A DNA stretch of 64,000 nt from a virus. The translations under genes were made by a program, and so were the position numbers. Where the stretch lies: positions 1 through 64,000 of the IMG/VR virus record IMGVR_UViG_3300027965_000004; one strand, 5' to 3'. Positions 6,769 through 14,485 of the stretch are shown here, piece after piece. Below the pieces are notes generated by a model. That model saw nothing but the letters and a program-made list of their open reading frames with translations, was not told the DNA's origin and did not search any database. The stretch's first letter is position 1. The number at the start of each line of letters is the position of its first letter.

Positions 6769-8245
6769 ACCGATCATCCGCGCGGCCGACCTGTTCGCCG
6801 GGGCGGGCGGGTTCTCGACCGGCCTGGCGAGGGCGGCGCAGGCCCTCGGCCGGCGGCTGGAACTGGTGGCCGTGAATCACTGGCCGGTGGCGGTCGAAAC
6901 GCACGCCGCGAACCACCCGCGCGCCCGCCACTACTGCGAGCCGGTGGACGCCGTGAACCCGCGTCAGGCCGTGCCCTCGGGGAAGCTGGACCTGCTGCTG
7001 GCCGGCCCAAGTTGCACCCATCATTCTACGGCCCGCGGAGGCAAGCCGGTCAACGATCAGCATCGCGCCAGCGCCTGGTGTATCCTGCGCTGGGCCACCG
7101 ATTTGATGATCGACACGATCTTAATAGAGAACGTCAAGGAGTTCGCGTCGTGGGGCCCGCTCGGCGCCAACGGCCGGCCGCTGAAGTCGCGCCGGGGCCT
7201 CACCTTCCACGCCTTCATCGAGGCTCTGAAGTCCCTGGGCTACCGCGTGAACTGGCGCGTCCTCAACGCCGCCGATTACGGCGACCCCACGACGCGCGAG
7301 CGCCTGTTCATCCAGGCCCGCCGCGGCCGCCGCCCGATCACCTGGCCGGAGCCGACGCACTCGCCCGACGGCCGCGCCGAGTTGTACGGCCGCCGCGCGG
7401 CATGGGTGCCGGCGCGGCGCGTCATCGACTGGTCGCTCCGGGGCACCAGCATCTTCCAGCGGCCGCGGCCGCTGTCCCCCAACACGATCGCGCGGATCGC
7501 GGCCGGGCTGCGCAAGTTCGGCGGGAAGAATGCCGAGCCGTTCCTGGTGATGCTCTACGGCAGCAACAACGCCCGCGGCATTGACCGGCCCCTGCCGACG
7601 GTGACGGCGCAGGGTCAGCACATCGGCCTGTGCGAGCCGTTCCTGGTGCCCACCAACTACGGGGAGCGGCCGGGCCAGAGCCCGCGCTGCCACGGCCTGG
7701 ACAAACCCATGCCGACCGTGGTGGGCTCGGCGACTCACGCCCTGGTTGAGCCCTTCATCGTCCACACGACCCATGACGGCCGGCGCCGGCCCAACGGCCT
7801 CGGCGAACCGCTGCCGACTGTCACCGGGGCGCACCGGGGCGAGATGGCCCTGGTTGAGCCGTTCCTGATGTCGATGTCCCAAAGTGGCAGCAACGGCGAC
7901 CGCTTGCGCCCGGCCACGAAACCGATGCCCACGGTGACGACCGCGGATGATCTGGCTGTGGTGGAACCATTCCTGGTGAAGTACAACGGCCAGGGCGGCG
8001 GCCCGCGGAGCGTGGACGAGCCCCTCGACACCATCAGCACGCGCGACCGCTTCGGCCTGGTCGAGACCGGCCGACCCGTGCTCGACATCCTCTTCCGAAT
8101 GCTCCAGCCCCACGAGTTGGCGCGAGCCATGAGTTTCCCCGCGGGGTACAAGTTCGCGGGCAACCGGGAAGATCGCGTCCGCCAGATCGGCAACGCCGTG
8201 GCCGGGCGGATCGCCGAGGCGCTGTGCTGGGCGGTGCTGGAGTGA
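6761..8245 (+). CDS. DNA cytosine-5 methyltransferase with repeated target-recognition region
   Basis: The 494-residue protein has motif I DLFAGAGGFSTGL (residues 10-22), motif IV GPSC with catalytic Cys85, motif VI IENV (122-125) and motif VIII QARRGR. Motifs IX/X lie near the C-terminus, including VRQIGNAV. Between about residues 265 and 440, where the target-recognition domain sits, an EPFLV ... PLPTVT unit is repeated about five times with variable loops. I recall this repeat architecture from phage C5 methyltransferases. The ATG at 6761 is preferred to the upstream one because of the ribosome-binding stretch and the family N-terminus. Confidence 0.88.
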   Translation: MPKPIIRAADLFAGAGGFSTGLARAAQALGRRLELVAVNHWPVAVETHAANHPRARHYCEPVDAVNPRQAVPSGKLDLLLAGPSCTHHSTARGGKPVNDQHRASAWCILRWATDLMIDTILIENVKEFASWGPLGANGRPLKSRRGLTFHAFIEALKSLGYRVNWRVLNAADYGDPTTRERLFIQARRGRRPITWPEPTHSPDGRAELYGRRAAWVPARRVIDWSLRGTSIFQRPRPLSPNTIARIAAGLRKFGGKNAEPFLVMLYGSNNARGIDRPLPTVTAQGQHIGLCEPFLVPTNYGERPGQSPRCHGLDKPMPTVVGSATHALVEPFIVHTTHDGRRRPNGLGEPLPTVTGAHRGEMALVEPFLMSMSQSGSNGDRLRPATKPMPTVTTADDLAVVEPFLVKYNGQGGGPRSVDEPLDTISTRDRFGLVETGRPVLDILFRMLQPHELARAMSFPAGYKFAGNREDRVRQIGNAVAGRIAEALCWAVLE

Positions 8246-8252
8246 GGCCCAT

Positions 8253-8564
8253 ATGATCGACATGGATCAACGAAGCGCTTACCGCGAGCAGTGCCGCCGC
8301 CACCGCGCGGAGCGGAAAGAGGGCTGGCGCCGCGAGATCCGCGCCACCAAGGATGCCGCGGCGGTCTTCCGCCGCGTCCTCAAAGAGAGGATCGACCCGC
8401 GCGGCTACTACCTGCCGCGGCACGCCCCGCTGCTCTCCGGGCGGGGCGACGAGGTGCTGGAAGACCTGTGGGAAGTGGCCGCGGAGCTGGGGATGCTGGC
8501 TACGCTACTGGCGGTGTGGGGCCGACTGGAGCGGCAATGGGAGACCTACGGCAGCCTTGATTGA
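8253..8564 (+). CDS. Hypothetical helical protein, 103 aa
   Basis: The protein is highly charged and helical (Arg/Glu-rich up to about residue 45), with a C-terminal amphipathic segment LEDLWEVAAELGMLATLLAVW. No domain is recognised. It lies seven bases after the methyltransferase and 60 bp before the cupin gene. The following gap holds only the next ribosome-binding site. Confidence 0.5.
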   Translation: MIDMDQRSAYREQCRRHRAERKEGWRREIRATKDAAAVFRRVLKERIDPRGYYLPRHAPLLSGRGDEVLEDLWEVAAELGMLATLLAVWGRLERQWETYGSLD

Positions 8565-8624
8565 CGCTGCCGGATCGCAGAAACCCTGTGTTACTCAGTT
8601 CTGGCATCATAAGGAGAATAAATC

Positions 8625-9065
8625 ATGGAAATCTGCAAGCGTCTGCGCATCACGCGCCACGATCACGACCCGTACCTGGAGCGTTTCATCATCTTCCGTT
8701 GCCGCTGGTTCGGCATCTACCTGCACCGTTTCGTCGTCCGAGCCGACGAATGCCTGCACGACCATCCCTGGCCGTTCGTGTCGGTCATCCTCCGCGGCGG
8801 TTATTTCGAGCACACCGGCGACGGCTTCCGCGAGGCGTGGGGCGGCGGTCAACACCAGTGGGTGAGCGTCCGCCGGCGCTGGCACGGGCCGTTGTCAGTC
8901 CTCTTCCGCCGGGCGGAACACGCCCACCGCATCGAACTCGCCGGGGACGGTCGGCCCACATGGAGTTTGGTCGTGATCGGCCCCAGGCGGCGGACGTGGG
9001 GGTTCTTTACGCGCCTCGGTTGGCTGCGGTGGACACAATACCGTTATGCGGAACACTGCTCATGA
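8625..9065 (+). CDS. Cupin-like protein of the HDHPW family
   Basis: A strong AAGGAG site precedes the ATG. The 146-residue protein contains YLHRFVVRADECLHDHPWPF, VILRGGYFEH, a RRRWHGPLSVLFRRAEHAHRIEL strand pair and TWSLVVIGPRRRTWGFF. This matches a small cupin family seen in phages and bacteria with HDHPW and H-HR as likely metal ligands. Enzymatic role unknown. The location between DNA-modification genes makes an oxygenase or sugar/base-modifying activity conceivable, but unproved. Confidence 0.65.
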   Translation: MEICKRLRITRHDHDPYLERFIIFRCRWFGIYLHRFVVRADECLHDHPWPFVSVILRGGYFEHTGDGFREAWGGGQHQWVSVRRRWHGPLSVLFRRAEHAHRIELAGDGRPTWSLVVIGPRRRTWGFFTRLGWLRWTQYRYAEHCS

Positions 9066-9334
9066 GCGAGCGTGAACGCCACGGCCTCATTGAAGTCCCC
9101 GACCGCCGCGGCCGGCCGCTGACGTGTCTGGCCTGGTCGAGCGGCGCGGGTGCCGCGGCCGAGGGCACCGACCTGGCCGGCGTGGCCCGGACCTTGAGCG
9201 ACCAGGACCTGGCGTTTTGGGCGGCGCGCTTCCGCGAGTTGCCGGGATTGGAGTACCTGATCCTGGAGGCCGAGCAGGACCGGCGCGGGGCGGACCGGTG
9301 GGCGGGACCTTTATTCTGGAGGGATCATGGCTGA
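9062..9334 (+). CDS. Hypothetical protein, 90 aa
   Basis: This 90-residue protein starts on an ATGA overlap with the cupin gene and overlaps the DUF5131 gene by eight bases. The frame is also open far upstream, but the residues there are a shadow of the cupin gene. The C-terminal half is acidic and helical. No family recognised. Confidence 0.5.
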   Translation: MSERERHGLIEVPDRRGRPLTCLAWSSGAGAAAEGTDLAGVARTLSDQDLAFWAARFRELPGLEYLILEAEQDRRGADRWAGPLFWRDHG

Positions 9335-10256
9335 GAACACGAAAATCCAGTGGACCGATCACACCTTCAACCCGTGGCGGGGATGCACCAAGGTCTCGCC
9401 GGGTTGCCAGCACTGCTACGCCGAGACGCAGGCCGCCCGTAATCCGAAGGTTCTCGGCGTCTGGGGTCCACAAGGGACGCGGCCAGTGGCGTCAGAAAGC
9501 TACTGGCGGCAGCCTCTGAAATGGAACCGGGAGGCACAAGTGGAGGGGCGCCGCCATCGGGTCTTCTGCGCGTCGCTCGCCGACGTGTTCGAGGACCGTC
9601 CGGAGTTGGCCAAGCCCCGGGAAAGACTCCTACGCCTGATCGCCAACACGCCCGCCCTGGATTGGCAGCTCCTCACCAAGCGGCCCAAGAACATGCGCAA
9701 TCCGCTCTTCGTGTTGCCCTCGTGGCTACTCGAATGGCCGCCCCACGTCTGGGCGATGGCAAGCATCGAGAACCAAGAGTATGCCGACCACCGCATCCCA
9801 GAGCTGTTGAAGGTGCCGGCCCGCATCCGGGGGTTGAGTGTCGAGCCGCTGTTGGGGCCGGTGGACCTCACGGAGTATCTCACTGAGAAGCCGGGTTTCT
9901 CCGTCAACACCTTGGTCCGCTTTTATCGCAATCCGGATGGTTCTCCGACGACATTCAACGAACGCGGCGACGGCAAGCTGTATGACCGCGTGGTAAAGAG
10001 GCCGGCGCCACTGCACTGGGTCATCATCGGCGGCGAGTCCGGCCCACACGCCCGGCCCTGCCGGGTCGAATGGATACGGGACCTCGTCCGGCAGTGTCAG
10101 CAGGCCGGCGTGGCCTGTTTCGTCAAGCAGCTCGGCAGCAACTTCCAGGGGCTCACCCTGGAACAGTCGGTGCGCATCTTCGACCCTAAGGTCGGCGATC
10201 CCGAGGAGTGGCCCGAGGACCTGCGCGTCCGTCAATTTCCCGACACGGAGGTATGA
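9327..10256 (+). CDS. DUF5131 / phage Gp37-Gp68 family protein
   Basis: The 309-residue protein opens with KIQWTDHTFNPWRGCTKVSP, then a CQHCYAE motif. The three conserved cysteines (C-x7-8-C-x2-C) look like a radical-SAM-type iron-sulfur site. The motifs DVFED, LLTKRPKNM, LSVEPLLGPVDL and VIIGGESGPHARPC are the other conserved blocks of the family. These proteins are common in phages and mobile elements. Their chemistry is not established to my knowledge. The position between a cupin and an ATPase could suggest a nucleic-acid-modifying cluster. Confidence 0.85.
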   Translation: MAENTKIQWTDHTFNPWRGCTKVSPGCQHCYAETQAARNPKVLGVWGPQGTRPVASESYWRQPLKWNREAQVEGRRHRVFCASLADVFEDRPELAKPRERLLRLIANTPALDWQLLTKRPKNMRNPLFVLPSWLLEWPPHVWAMASIENQEYADHRIPELLKVPARIRGLSVEPLLGPVDLTEYLTEKPGFSVNTLVRFYRNPDGSPTTFNERGDGKLYDRVVKRPAPLHWVIIGGESGPHARPCRVEWIRDLVRQCQQAGVACFVKQLGSNFQGLTLEQSVRIFDPKVGDPEEWPEDLRVRQFPDTEV

Positions 10257-10259
10257 CGC

Positions 10260-11987
10260 ATGACCAAGCTGCGAATCGCCGACGGCCTCTCCCTGCCCCT
10301 GGACGCGGTAACGCAGTCCTTCGGCGTACTGGCGAAAAGGGGCGCCGGAAAGTCTTATTTAGCGTCCGTGCTGGCCGAGGAGATGCTGAAGGCCGGCCAG
10401 CAGATCCTCGCCATCGACCCGACCGGCGCCTGGCACGGTCTGCGCAGCTCCGCGGACGGCAAAGGGCCGGGGTTCCCGGTGGTGATTCTCGGCGGCGAGC
10501 ACGGCGACGTGCCGCTGGAGGAGTCGGCCGGCGAGGTGATCGCCACGGCCGTCGTGCGGCATCGCTTCCCCGCCGTCCTGGACCTGTCCCTTTTCCGCAA
10601 GGGCCAGCTGATCCGCTTCATGGTGACGTTCGCCGAGACGCTCTACCGCCTCAACCGGGAGGCCGTCCACCTGTTCGTGGACGAGGCCGACGCCGTGGCC
10701 CCCCAGGGGCGCACCTACGGCGGCGACGAAAACCGGATGTTGGGCGCCATGGAGGACATCGTCAGGCGCGGCCGCAAGCGCGGCATCGGCTGCACGCTCA
10801 TCACCCAGCGCCCCGCGGTCATTAACAAGAACGTGCTCACCCAATGCGAGAGCCTCTTCGCCCTGCGCATGGTCCACCCGAAGGATATTGACGCCATCGG
10901 CGAATGGGTCAACGTCCACGCCGACCCGGGCGAGGCCCAGGCGGTCATCGCCAGCCTGCCCAGCCTGCCCGTGGGCACGGCCTGGTTCTGGTCGCCGGGC
11001 TGGATGGGGACGCTCCAGCAAATCGAGGTCCGCCGGCGCGAGACGTTCGACAGCGGCGCCACCCCCAAGCCCGGGGAAACCGTGCGGGCGCCGCGCGGCC
11101 GGGCGGAGATCGACCTGGATGCTCTCGGCGAACAGATCAAGGCCACCGTCGAGAACGCGAAGGAGAGCGACCCGCGTGAGCTGCGCCGCCGGATCGCCGA
11201 GCTGGAACGGCAGCTGCGGGAGCGGCCGGCCGCGGAGCCCGTGCGCGTCGAGGTGCCGGTATTGAATGACGGCCAATTGGAGCGGCTCCAGCTCCAGGTG
11301 GCCGCCCTGGCGGAAGCCGGCGCGCGGCTGACGGGCTTGGCCGATGAGCTTCGTGCGGATATTGCCCGCGCCACGACAAAACCCGTGTCCAAGATGCCGA
11401 GCCCCATGCCGCGGCCAAACCCGGGCGGGGCAACAACTTCAGGCAGGGGTGTCCATCATACCGACACCCTTATACGCGGCGATATACGTGGCGCCAGCGA
11501 CCTATCCGGCCCGGAGCAACGCATCCTCGATGAACTCGCCGAGTTGGAAGCCATCGGCGTTCCCGTGCCCGACAAGGTGCAACTGGCCCTCTTCTGCGGC
11601 TACACCAACGCCCGCTCGGGCGGCTTCAGCGAGCCCCTGGGGGCGCTGGTCAAAAAGGGGCTGGCCAGCTACCCGCGGGCCGGACGTGTGTCCCTGACCG
11701 ACGCGGGCCGCGCCGCCGCCCAGGCCCCGGGCGCGGTGCGCACGACCGAAGACCTGCACACGCGCGTGCTGGGCAAGCTGGACGGCCCCCGGGCGCGCAT
11801 CCTCCGCGAGCTGATCGCCGCCTATCCGGCGGACGTGGACAAGACGGAGTTGGCGGCCCGGCTGGGCTACGGCAACCCGCGCTCGGGCGGGTTCACGGAA
11901 CCGCTGGGCAGCCTGCGCAGCCTCGGCCTGATCCACTACCCGGCGCCGGGCCGGGTGGCGGCGCTGCCGGTGTTGTTCCTGGAATGA
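10260..11987 (+). CDS. HerA/FtsK-like ATPase with two C-terminal winged-helix repeats
   Basis: The 575-residue protein has a Walker A at AKRGAGKSYLA (residues 25-35), a Walker B at LFVDEADAV (near 138) and an arginine-rich RRGRKRG segment with a QRPA sensor motif, as in HerA/DUF87 ATPases. A coiled coil follows at about 300-345. A low-complexity Ser/Pro/Gly linker leads to two homologous domains, near 418-485 and 510-570. Each contains a GYTNARSGGFSEPLG- or GYGNPRSGGFTEPLG-type block, so they are probably winged helices made by duplication. It may be a DNA translocase or a loader. Overlaps the next gene by ATGA. Confidence 0.72.
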   Translation: MTKLRIADGLSLPLDAVTQSFGVLAKRGAGKSYLASVLAEEMLKAGQQILAIDPTGAWHGLRSSADGKGPGFPVVILGGEHGDVPLEESAGEVIATAVVRHRFPAVLDLSLFRKGQLIRFMVTFAETLYRLNREAVHLFVDEADAVAPQGRTYGGDENRMLGAMEDIVRRGRKRGIGCTLITQRPAVINKNVLTQCESLFALRMVHPKDIDAIGEWVNVHADPGEAQAVIASLPSLPVGTAWFWSPGWMGTLQQIEVRRRETFDSGATPKPGETVRAPRGRAEIDLDALGEQIKATVENAKESDPRELRRRIAELERQLRERPAAEPVRVEVPVLNDGQLERLQLQVAALAEAGARLTGLADELRADIARATTKPVSKMPSPMPRPNPGGATTSGRGVHHTDTLIRGDIRGASDLSGPEQRILDELAELEAIGVPVPDKVQLALFCGYTNARSGGFSEPLGALVKKGLASYPRAGRVSLTDAGRAAAQAPGAVRTTEDLHTRVLGKLDGPRARILRELIAAYPADVDKTELAARLGYGNPRSGGFTEPLGSLRSLGLIHYPAPGRVAALPVLFLE

Positions 11988-12469
11988 TGTCGATGCTTGA
12001 CAGAATGCGTGCCCCTTGTCGCCACTGCCAAAGGCGGGTCGCGAGTAGGCCCCGTGGGCTTTGCGGGGTCTGTTACCAGGACTTGGACGTGCGACTGCTC
12101 TACCCGCTTGCGCCCGGCCTGGTCCGGCGCGGCGCCATGGCCCGGAACCACATTCCTCCGTTGCCCGAAGCGCCGACCAGCGCCAAACCAGGGACCGAGG
12201 AAAAACTTGCCGTGCTCGCCGAACGAGCCCGTCGCGGCGAGAGCCTGTTTCACCCGGCCGATTATTCGGGGCGGGACGGTAAGACGGTTTGGGACCCGAC
12301 GCGACAGTTGCCCAGGTATCGGCCCTGGACGGATGAGGATGTCGCCTTGCTCCAGCGGTTGCAGGCGGACGGCGTGCCGATCCGGCAGATTGCCGGGCGG
12401 CTCGGTCGGTCCATCGGGGCCGTGTACGGCCAACTCTGCCGTCTCCATCGCGGGCGGGATGTCGTTTAA
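11984..12469 (+). CDS. Zinc-finger plus helix-turn-helix DNA-binding protein
   Basis: The 161-residue protein has CRHCQRRVASRPRGLCGVCY at residues 12-31, a four-Cys zinc module. A middle motif LAERARRGESLFHPADY follows. At the C-terminus, RPWTDEDVALLQRLQADG and IRQIAGRLGRSIGAVYGQL are a SANT/GcrA-like helix-turn-helix. It is probably a regulator. The middle motif recurs in the gene at 51520. The start is an ATGA overlap; a second Met follows two codons later. Confidence 0.6.
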   Translation: MMSMLDRMRAPCRHCQRRVASRPRGLCGVCYQDLDVRLLYPLAPGLVRRGAMARNHIPPLPEAPTSAKPGTEEKLAVLAERARRGESLFHPADYSGRDGKTVWDPTRQLPRYRPWTDEDVALLQRLQADGVPIRQIAGRLGRSIGAVYGQLCRLHRGRDVV

Positions 12470-12492
12470 TCAGTCTTTTCGGACACCTGTTC

Positions 12493-12723
12493 ATGGATAC
12501 ATGGGTTGCACCGCTGCTGTTCTTTGCCGGTCACTGGCTGGCCGTCGGTTGTGTCTTCGCGGCCTGGTTCCACTGGCGGATGGGGCTGGCGAAGCCGCGC
12601 ACGCCGCGGGACTGGCTGGCCATCGGATGGGTGGTTGTCCTCTGGGCCGGCGTGGTGATCGTCCTGACGGACGAGGGCGCGAAGAAGATCAGGGACGAGA
12701 TGCGCCGATCGCGCACGCTTTGA
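12493..12723 (+). CDS. Small membrane protein with two predicted transmembrane helices
   Basis: The 76-residue protein has hydrophobic segments at about residues 6-26 and 40-58, separated by a positively charged loop, and a charged C-terminus (DEGAKKIRDEMRRSR). No family recognised. It could be a membrane-acting early protein, for example a superinfection exclusion factor, but only its topology is visible. Confidence 0.5.
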   Translation: MDTWVAPLLFFAGHWLAVGCVFAAWFHWRMGLAKPRTPRDWLAIGWVVVLWAGVVIVLTDEGAKKIRDEMRRSRTL

Positions 12724-12737
12724 CCCGTCCGGGTCCG

Positions 12738-12767
12738 CTCAACCGCCCCCCTTCCCCGTGGTATCCT
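12738..12767 (+). promoter_or_regulatory. Promoter of the 18-bp-spacer class
   Basis: The -35 is CTCAAC at 12738-12743, the spacer is 18 bp and the -10 is TATCCT at 12762-12767, preceded by CCGTGG. The expected transcript starts about 45 bases before the zinc-ribbon gene at 12818 and covers the sponge and recombinase genes. Confidence 0.6.
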
Positions 12768-12817
12768 GGTCCGCGTCGCGCCCGTGTCGCGTTTGTCCTG
12801 CCGGCCTGGGTACTCCG

Positions 12818-13093
12818 ATGGAATCCCGCTTCTGCGCTTTCTGCCGATCGTCGCAACCCGTCCGCCTCAACCGCACGCAGGTCCGTTGTGGCCGGTGTGG
12901 CGCCTTCCTGGCCCGACACCGGGGCGGCAAGGTCCTGGCCGGACCGCCGCGTGTGACGCCGCCCGTGCCGGCGCCCCTCCCCGGGGAAGAAGCGGCCGAC
13001 GCGGGCGCGGACCCCAAGCCGAAGCGGGGCGGGTTCTGGGGCCGGTTGGGTGCCTGGGGCGCGGCCAAGGCGTTCGCCCGACGCTTCCGGTGA
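12818..13093 (+). CDS. Zinc-ribbon protein, 91 aa
   Basis: It begins MESRFCAFCRSS and contains VRCGRCGAFL at about residues 23-32, a four-cysteine zinc ribbon, then a Pro-rich linker and a basic C-terminal helix (RLGAWGAAKAFARRF). It is the first gene after a predicted promoter and sits four bases before the sponge gene, so the two are probably co-expressed. A start 60 bases upstream is open but precedes the likely transcription start. Confidence 0.5.
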   Translation: MESRFCAFCRSSQPVRLNRTQVRCGRCGAFLARHRGGKVLAGPPRVTPPVPAPLPGEEAADAGADPKPKRGGFWGRLGAWGAAKAFARRFR

Positions 13094-13097
13094 TCCC

Positions 13098-13505
13098 ATG
13101 TCCCGGTCCCGTTCCCCGTCCCGGCCCTTGTGCGAGTGCGGCCGGCCGGCGCTGGCCCTGGGCCGCGTGCGTGCCCGCTCCAGCCGCCAGACCCGGGCCC
13201 GCGTCCCCGTTCATCTCAAGGGGCATGACTACTGCCTGGCGTGCTACCGCCGGATGCTGGACGGCTACGACGCTGGCCGCTTGCCACCGAGAATCTGCAT
13301 GGACCTCGACAACATTTTCACCTACCACCCGCCGACCGCCGAGGACTTGGCCCGTTACGATGCCATCCGGGACGCGGCCAAGGAGTTCGCCCGCGTGCTG
13401 CTGGCCAACACGCCGCGGTGTGCCGATCAAACGGCCGCGGTGCGTAAGGTCCGCGAGGCTGTGATGACCGCCAACGCCGCCGTCGCGCTCAAGGGTGTCG
13501 TTTAA
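13098..13505 (+). CDS. Predicted Acb2/Tad1-type cyclic-nucleotide sponge with N-terminal Cys module
   Basis: The 135-residue protein ends in a helical hairpin domain (about residues 70-132). It has the signature NIFTYHPPT, LARYDAIRDAAKEFARVL and the C-terminal EAVMTANAAVAL. This pattern (YHPPT, RYxxIR, AVMxANAAxA) is the one I know from Acb2/Tad1 hairpin proteins, which bind and sequester cyclic di- and trinucleotides or gcADPR and so block CBASS and Thoeris defence. The N-terminal 55 residues add a separate zinc-like module (CECG at 12-15, CLAC at 46-49) with a very basic stretch between. The identification rests on motif memory and needs a profile search. Confidence 0.68.
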   Translation: MSRSRSPSRPLCECGRPALALGRVRARSSRQTRARVPVHLKGHDYCLACYRRMLDGYDAGRLPPRICMDLDNIFTYHPPTAEDLARYDAIRDAAKEFARVLLANTPRCADQTAAVRKVREAVMTANAAVALKGVV

Positions 13506-13517
13506 CCTCTCCGTTTT

Positions 13518-14360
13518 ATGCCGCGCCGTCGTCTCCCCGTCTGGTTCCGCGAGCACGAGGCCGCCGCCCTGGTGGCCGCGGCGCGGAGCGACCGCGACCG
13601 GCTGCTGGTGATGGTGGGCCTCTACTGCGGGCTGCGGGTCAGCGAGATCGTGGGGCTGGAAATCCCCGACGTCGACCTGGACACGGCCGGCCTGATGGTC
13701 CGCCACGGCAAAGGCGACAAGGACCGGATGGTGCCGATCCCGGCCGGGCTCTTGGCCGCGCTCGCGGCCTGGATCGGCGGCCGGCGCATCGGCTACCTCT
13801 TCCCCGCCGAAAAAGGGGACGGCCATTTGTCCGTCCGGACCGTGCAACGGGTGCTGAAGCGTGCCGGCAAGGCGGCCGGGCTGCCGAATTGGCAGGTGCC
13901 GCGCAAGTGTACCCCGCACAAGCTCCGGCACACGTATGCCACGACGCTCTTGAACGAGGCCGGGGCCAACATCCGCGAGCTTCAGCAGTTGCTCGGTCAT
14001 TCCAGCGTGGCCACGACCGAGGTATACGCCCACGTGATCCCCGGCCGGTTCAAGGGGCTGGTGGACCGACTCGACTTTGGGACGAAAGCGACACCGCCAC
14101 CGGCCCCGACCCCCGTACCCCCCGACCAATCCGACACCGGAGAACCCCCCGCATGTCCGCCATCCTCCGTACCGACTTCGACGCCCCCGCCGACCCCTCC
14201 CCTGATGAAGCCGGCAGCAGTGCCGGACCCGGCGACGGCGATGCTCCCGGAACCAAACCCGCATACCTCCAGGGATTCGCCCCCCTCGCCAACCTCGCCC
14301 AGATGTGCAACGAATTCCACGACGCCGGCTATGAGCCCATCCACTACACTCCCGCCGTGA
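13518..14360 (+). CDS. Compact tyrosine recombinase lacking the N-terminal core-binding domain
   Basis: All catalytic residues are present: GLRVSE (Arg40), HGKGDKDR (Lys65), TPHKLRHTYA (His134, Arg137), LGHSS (His161) and Tyr170. The catalytic domain starts at residue 1, so the usual SAM-like core-binding domain is absent. After about residue 190 the protein becomes Pro/Thr/Ser-rich. From 14153 on it overlaps the next ORF by 208 bases, so the tail may be disordered or a by-product of lost stop codons. It may resolve dimers, or be a second integrase. Confidence 0.75.
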   Translation: MPRRRLPVWFREHEAAALVAAARSDRDRLLVMVGLYCGLRVSEIVGLEIPDVDLDTAGLMVRHGKGDKDRMVPIPAGLLAALAAWIGGRRIGYLFPAEKGDGHLSVRTVQRVLKRAGKAAGLPNWQVPRKCTPHKLRHTYATTLLNEAGANIRELQQLLGHSSVATTEVYAHVIPGRFKGLVDRLDFGTKATPPPAPTPVPPDQSDTGEPPACPPSSVPTSTPPPTPPLMKPAAVPDPATAMLPEPNPHTSRDSPPSPTSPRCATNSTTPAMSPSTTLPP

Positions 14361-14485
14361 TGCCCGCCGGCCAGGTCGTGAGGCCGGACGGTCAGGCGCC
14401 CGCGGTGCCGGGGCAGCTGGTGCTGTTCCGGCTGCGGGGCGGGGAGACTGAGGCGGCGGCCGGCTGTTGCCGGGTGGCCGCATGA
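14153..14485 (+). CDS. Hypothetical protein, 110 aa, overlapping the recombinase tail
   Basis: It starts MSAILRTDFDAP within the recombinase gene and is preceded by a weak ribosome-binding stretch. The C-terminal half (LANLAQMCNEFHDAGYEPIHYTPAVM) looks better conserved than the N-terminus, and composition suggests this frame rather than the recombinase frame is the coding one after 14153. It ends on an ATGA overlap with the next methyltransferase. No family recognised. Confidence 0.5.
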   Translation: MSAILRTDFDAPADPSPDEAGSSAGPGDGDAPGTKPAYLQGFAPLANLAQMCNEFHDAGYEPIHYTPAVMPAGQVVRPDGQAPAVPGQLVLFRLRGGETEAAAGCCRVAA

